From contig NZ_PIUM01000042.1 of the NCBI RefSeq assembly GCF_002845745.1, positions 1 through 50,850 on the forward strand: DNA of 50,850 nt, read 5' to 3'. Position numbers and translations under genes: made by a program. How positions within the stretch are numbered: the first letter of the stretch is position 1; each line of letters starts with the position of its first letter. Under the pieces are notes generated by a model. The model saw nothing but the letters and a program-made list of their open reading frames with translations. It ran no database searches and was not told the DNA's origin. Source of the stretch: Telmatospirillum siberiense. Its GTDB lineage: Bacteria > Pseudomonadota > Alphaproteobacteria > Rhodospirillales > Magnetospirillaceae. Positions 47,647 to 50,850 of the stretch are shown here, piece by piece.

Positions 47647-48444
47647 TCAGAGCGGAAGATCGCCGGCGGCCCGGCCCAGCCATTTCTTGGACAGGGCATC
47701 CAACTCGCCGCTGTTCTTGGCGGCCAGGATGATCTCGTTGACCTTGGCCATCAGCGCGCTTTCGCCCTTGGCCACGCCGATGAAGCAGGGGCTTTCCTTG
47801 AGCAGCAATTTGAATTCGGCGGCGAGCTGCGGGTTCTTTCTGATCATATTGTCGGCGACCGCCGAACTGGTGGCCACCAGTTGGGTCTGTCCGGCGACGA
47901 AGGCGGCGATGGTCGCATTGTGATCTTCGAAGCGGCGGATCTGCACGTCCGTCGGCGCGACCTTGGTGAGTTCCTGATCCTCCATGGCCCCCCTGGTGAC
48001 GCCCACCGTCTTGCCGGAAAGGTCGGCCCACGATTTGACCGGCAAGGACGCGGGGGCGAAGACGGCCTGGAAGAAGGGGGCGTAGGCGTGGCTGAAATCG
48101 ATCACGGCTTCGCGTTCTGCATTCTTGCCGAGCGAGGAGATCACCAGATCGGCCTTGTGGGTCTGCAAGGCGGGGATGCGGTTGGCCGAGGTCACTGGCA
48201 CCAGTTCCAGTTTCACGCCCATTTTCGAGGCGACCAGCGAGGCCATGTCGATATCGAGCCCCTGGGGCTTCATGTCGAGGCCGACGAAGCCGTAGGGGGG
48301 ATAGTCGGTGGGAATGGCGATCTTGATGGTCTTGGTCTTGACGATGTCGTCGAGCGCGCTCTGCGCATGGGCGGAAGCCCCGGCCAGCATCATGCCGGCC
48401 GCTCCGGCCAGGGCGAGAATGAATTTGCGTTTGGACAACATCAT
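47647..48444 (-). CDS. Amino-acid ABC transporter periplasmic binding protein
   Basis: 265 aa. A signal peptide (about residues 1-27, ending GASAHA) precedes a family-3 solute-binding domain with KIAIPTDYPPYGFVGLD, GLDIDMA and DFSHAYAPFFQAVF. No lipobox is seen, so it is probably a soluble periplasmic protein. The ATG at 48444 was chosen: GGGAG lies 7 nt upstream in the transcript. A longer frame lacks a signal peptide at its N-terminus. The ligand cannot be read from the sequence. Confidence 0.94.
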   Translation of the reverse strand: MMLSKRKFILALAGAAGMMLAGASAHAQSALDDIVKTKTIKIAIPTDYPPYGFVGLDMKPQGLDIDMASLVASKMGVKLELVPVTSANRIPALQTHKADLVISSLGKNAEREAVIDFSHAYAPFFQAVFAPASLPVKSWADLSGKTVGVTRGAMEDQELTKVAPTDVQIRRFEDHNATIAAFVAGQTQLVATSSAVADNMIRKNPQLAAEFKLLLKESPCFIGVAKGESALMAKVNEIILAAKNSGELDALSKKWLGRAAGDLPL

Positions 48445-48611
48445 CGGAAGTCTCCCATTTGGAACGGCGCGGCGAGGGACGTCACGGGTCCCGCCGCTTT
48501 TCTTCGGTGCGAAGACGTCTAGCAAGAGGCGGGCCAATGCGGAGATCCGCCCAAAGGCGGACTCTTTTCCCGCTCACGCCGGAACACCGGCGGGGACGTA
48601 GCATAAGCGCG

Positions 48612-48800
48612 AGGATTAAGAAAAATCTCCCCTCGCCCCTTGCGGGAGAGGGGACGAGTGGGGTGAGGGGACTTACGCGCGGGAGCGCGGAAAAAGTGTG
48701 CGGAAACAAACCAGTCCATATGTCGCGCCGACGCTAAGCCCCCCTCACCCGCTCGCTTAGGCTCGCCGCCCTCTCCCACAAGGGGCGAGGGCTTATCCGA
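48612..48800 (+). repeat. Palindromic intergenic repeat element, copy 2
   Basis: Second copy of the element at 34312-34506, in the same orientation, about 189 bp. Its terminal inverted repeats are 48630-48652 and 48769-48791. The block from CGAGTGGGGTGAGGGG through GCGGAAAAAGTGTGCG matches copy 1 almost base for base. The part before the right arm varies, and about 6-9 bases near 48654 are missing relative to copy 1. The right outer end TTATCCGA is kept; the left outer end is degraded. It lies about 170 bp upstream of the ABC operon start. Confidence 0.85.
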
Positions 48801-48920
48801 GCGCCGATGGGCGTCCCTGAAGGATTGCTTCGTTTTTGGCTCGCGAACGACAGATTTTTCTCCACCGAAAAAAAGATGCGCGAATCCGGCAGCCCCTTGT
48901 GAGAGGGGAGGGAAACGTAT

Positions 48921-48974
48921 CAAAAATTAGGCAATGGTCCTGGGGGGAACGCCCATCCCCTGGGCAATTCCCCC
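48921..48974 (-). terminator. Possible terminator after the alpha/beta hydrolase gene
   Basis: Read on the - strand, GGGGGAA (48974-48968) pairs with TTCCCCC (48949-48943), with an inner GCCC/GGGC stem. A short T-run (48926-48922) lies about 17 nt beyond the stem, farther than usual. A second small hairpin (48994-49012) overlaps the hydrolase stop codon. The rest of 48801-49001 shows no gene; a short fragment at about 48891-48911 resembles the repeat ends. Confidence 0.35.
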
Positions 48975-49001
48975 GCGCGACCGGTCGGCCGGGGAGGGCG
49001 C

Positions 49002-49901
49002 TCACAGCCCTCGGGCGATACCTTTTTCGAACTGCCCGGCAAGCAAGGGCGGTGTTTCCAGCATCGCGTAATGTCCCGCCTCGTGACTGACGGCGACTTC
49101 CAGATTGGGGAACAGGGGGGCCAGCAGGGTGCGGATCGAGTCCTCCCGATAGAGGGGAAGGTCATACATGCCGCAAACGGCGGTGATCGGCGTGGCGACG
49201 CCGCTGACCTCGGCGGCGACATCGGTGCCGGTGAACATCTTCAGATATCCCAGCATGGCGTCGCGGTTGGGGGCGCGTCTGGTCATCGCCAGCTTGCGCT
49301 CGATCCATCCCCGGCCATAGCGGGTGCCGCCACGGGCCATGATGGCGGCCCGTGCCGCGTCGTCGTCGTCGATGATGGCGGCAAGCTTCTTCATCGTCTC
49401 CGCGTCGGCGCGAAAGCCCGAGGCCGGGACCGGCGAGACGAGGACGACGCTTTTCAGCCGCTCACCGCCGATCTTCGCGACATATTGAGAGATCATGCCG
49501 GACATGGAATGTCCGACCAGATGGAAGCGGTGGTGTCCGTAGCTGTCCATCAGCCGAAGCACGTCGTCGGCCGCTTCGCGCAGCGAATAGGCGCCCGTTA
49601 TCGGCTTGGAAAGCCCGTAGCCGCGCAAATCCGCGAAAATCCAGCGATATTTGTCCTCAGGCAGGAAGGGGAGCATCAGGTCGTAATTGGTGTGGTCGCC
49701 CATCCATTCATGAAGCACGATGACGGGTTCGGGACCGCTTCCGTGAAGCGTGTGGCCGAGCAGTTTCCTGTCGGCGGGAACCTCGCCGGTCGTCGTCTGC
49801 TCTCCCGGAGTGCTACAGGCGGCGACCGTGGCGGCGAGAAGGCCGGTCAGCACCGTGCGGCGGGTCAACCGGTCGTCGATGGGCATTGATTGTTTTTTCA
49901 T
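49002..49901 (-). CDS. Tat-exported lipoprotein alpha/beta hydrolase
   Basis: 299 aa. The N-terminus has a twin-arginine motif (Arg14-Arg15 in RLTRRTVLTG), a hydrophobic stretch and a lipobox VAAC, with Cys29 as the likely lipidated residue. The catalytic triad is Ser132 (GHSMSG), Asp247 and His277 (AGHY). The HEWMGDH oxyanion region is at 64-70. The start chosen is ATG 49901, with GGGAGG 6 nt upstream. A TTG 18 nt earlier was rejected. The substrate is unknown. It is divergent from the LysR regulator. Confidence 0.9.
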   Translation of the reverse strand: MKKQSMPIDDRLTRRTVLTGLLAATVAACSTPGEQTTTGEVPADRKLLGHTLHGSGPEPVIVLHEWMGDHTNYDLMLPFLPEDKYRWIFADLRGYGLSKPITGAYSLREAADDVLRLMDSYGHHRFHLVGHSMSGMISQYVAKIGGERLKSVVLVSPVPASGFRADAETMKKLAAIIDDDDAARAAIMARGGTRYGRGWIERKLAMTRRAPNRDAMLGYLKMFTGTDVAAEVSGVATPITAVCGMYDLPLYREDSIRTLLAPLFPNLEVAVSHEAGHYAMLETPPLLAGQFEKGIARGL

Positions 49902-50003
49902 GGATGTCCTCCCTTTCAATAAGGGTCCGAGACCAAACGTCTCTTTTTTATTTTGTCCAGACCCCGCAGCTGAGGAGTCAACTATCGGCGGCGCCTCATC
50001 ATT

Positions 50004-50022
50004 GCTAAAATGATTTATTAGC
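50004..50022 (+). promoter_or_regulatory. Inverted repeat in the hydrolase-LysR divergent intergenic region
   Basis: GCTAA (50004-50008) and TTAGC (50018-50022) form a dyad with a 9-bp centre, in a GC-poor stretch 17 bp before the LysR start. The left arm overlaps an extended -10-like TGCTAAAAT (50003-50011). It does not fit the strict T-N11-A LysR box, but its position suits a regulator-binding site. It is tentative. Confidence 0.4.
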
Positions 50023-50038
50023 CAGCTGATTATGCGCG

Positions 50039-50850
50039 ATGGGTATGATCATGACCTGCCTGGATCTCGACAGCCTGAAGATATTCGTCGCGGTGGTGGA
50101 GGCTTCCAGCTTTTCCCGTGCCGCCGAGATGGTCGGGCGGACGCAGCCCGCCGTCAGCCGGCAACTGCTTCGTCTTGAGCAAAGTTTGGGGAAAACGCTG
50201 ATTCTCCGTCGGCAGGGCAGCGTCCTGGGACTTACCGACGACGGACGGGAACTGCTGCCTTACGCGCGCAAGATCGTCGATCTGAACGACGCGGCCTATC
50301 GGGCGGTCGCCCAACCGATGGCGCTTGGCCGTGTTCGGCTGGGAGTGCCCGCCGATTTCATGGACACGGCCTTTCCCGGGGTTCTGCGCGCCTTTCAGCA
50401 TGCCCATGGCGGTATCGAACTGGAGGTGGTCTCGGATGTTTCAGAACGCTTGCGGGAACGGGTGCGCCAGGGGCTTCTCGATCTCGCCTTTTTCAAAAGT
50501 CTTCCCGGCCGGGGCGAGGGGACGGTGGTCTCCAGGCAAGTCCTGCGATGGGTCGGTGGCGCCTCCGGCGGCGTTCCTACCGGCGAGGAGGCCGTGCCCC
50601 TGGTGCTGTTCCCCGAGGGGTGCGTGTTCCGGGCTCGAATTCTGGCGGCCTTGGAGGCCTCGGGGCGCTGTTGGCGGGTCGCCTATGTCTGTCCGTCTTT
50701 CGAAAGCGTGCTTGCCGCCATCCGCTCCGGGCTCGGCATCGGCGCCCTGCCGGCGGGTCCGATGACGCGGGATCTCGTCGATCTCGACGGCAATGGCCTG
50801 CCTGCTCCCGGCGATGTCGACATCGTGATGCAGATCGGTCGGGAGGGTGG
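50039..50850 (+). CDS. LysR-family transcriptional regulator (partial, runs off the window)
   Basis: 270 codons are visible and no stop is reached before the window edge. The N-terminal winged HTH (about residues 8-66) reads LDSLKIFVAVVEASSFSRAA, then RTQPAVSRQLLRLEQSLGK and LTDDGRELLPYA. This is the standard LysR pattern. The substrate-binding domain starts near residue 95 (GRVRLGVPADF). Starts at 50039, 50045 or 50051 are all in frame; no clear SD decides. It is divergent from the Tat-lipoprotein hydrolase, a common LysR-target layout. The effector is unknown. Confidence 0.9.
   Translation, partial: MGMIMTCLDLDSLKIFVAVVEASSFSRAAEMVGRTQPAVSRQLLRLEQSLGKTLILRRQGSVLGLTDDGRELLPYARKIVDLNDAAYRAVAQPMALGRVRLGVPADFMDTAFPGVLRAFQHAHGGIELEVVSDVSERLRERVRQGLLDLAFFKSLPGRGEGTVVSRQVLRWVGGASGGVPTGEEAVPLVLFPEGCVFRARILAALEASGRCWRVAYVCPSFESVLAAIRSGLGIGALPAGPMTRDLVDLDGNGLPAPGDVDIVMQIGREG

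Noticed and set aside
34312-48800. CRISPR array suggested by repeated GC-rich blocks
   Set aside because: There are only two copies about 14 kb apart with internal inverted repeats and no regular spacers or cas genes.

Overview
The window looks like a chromosomal segment from a GC-rich alphaproteobacterium, most likely a member of the Rhodospirillales (Magnetospirillum/Phaeospirillum-like). That placement is an inference. It rests on the long uninterrupted tuf-rpo-str-S10-spc-alpha series, an ATP12-family protein, biotin-dependent propionyl-CoA carboxylase and GC-rich codon use. No database search was possible.

Positions 1-32,750 are core information-processing genes, all on the + strand. 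The order is tRNA-Tyr, tRNA-Gly, tufA, tRNA-Trp, secE, nusG, rplKAJL, rpoBC, then a 499-bp regulatory gap. After the gap come rpsL, rpsG, fusA, tufB, then rpsJ-rplCDWB-rpsS-rplV-rpsC-rplP-rpmC-rpsQ, then rplNXE-rpsNH-rplFR-rpsE-rpmD-rplO-secY-adk, and finally rpsM-rpsK-rpoA-rplQ. They encode translation factors, about half of the ribosomal proteins, the Sec channel core and the alpha, beta and beta' subunits of RNA polymerase. Control elements visible here are a terminator after rpoC, a sigma70-type promoter and attenuator-like leader before rpsL, a consensus promoter overlapping the adk stop codon, a structured leader before rplJ, several GC-rich stem-loops between genes, and a terminator after rplQ.

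Positions 32,850-41,385 (+ strand) hold a periplasmic Do/HtrA protease, a roughly 195-bp inverted-repeat element, and then rarA, an RluA/RluC-family pseudouridine synthase, an unrecognised helical protein, a HAD phosphatase, an AsmA-family protein and an ATP12-family chaperone. Most of the genes from rarA on are closely spaced or overlapping. Positions 41,477-45,514 (+) carry propionyl-CoA carboxylase (beta, then alpha, separated by a palindromic intergenic element) and acylphosphatase.

Positions 45,500-48,444 (- strand) are a four-gene polar amino-acid-type ABC transporter operon, read as binding protein, permease, permease, ATPase. Its last gene overlaps acylphosphatase tail to tail. A second copy of the 195-bp repeat lies upstream of it. 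The window ends with a Tat-exported lipoprotein alpha/beta hydrolase (-) and a divergent LysR-type regulator (+) that runs off the right edge.

No CRISPR array, prophage, transposase or obvious defence system was seen. The most notable non-coding signals are the tufA/tufB gene-conversion tract, the alpha-operon promoter, the str-operon control region, and two families of palindromic intergenic repeats.
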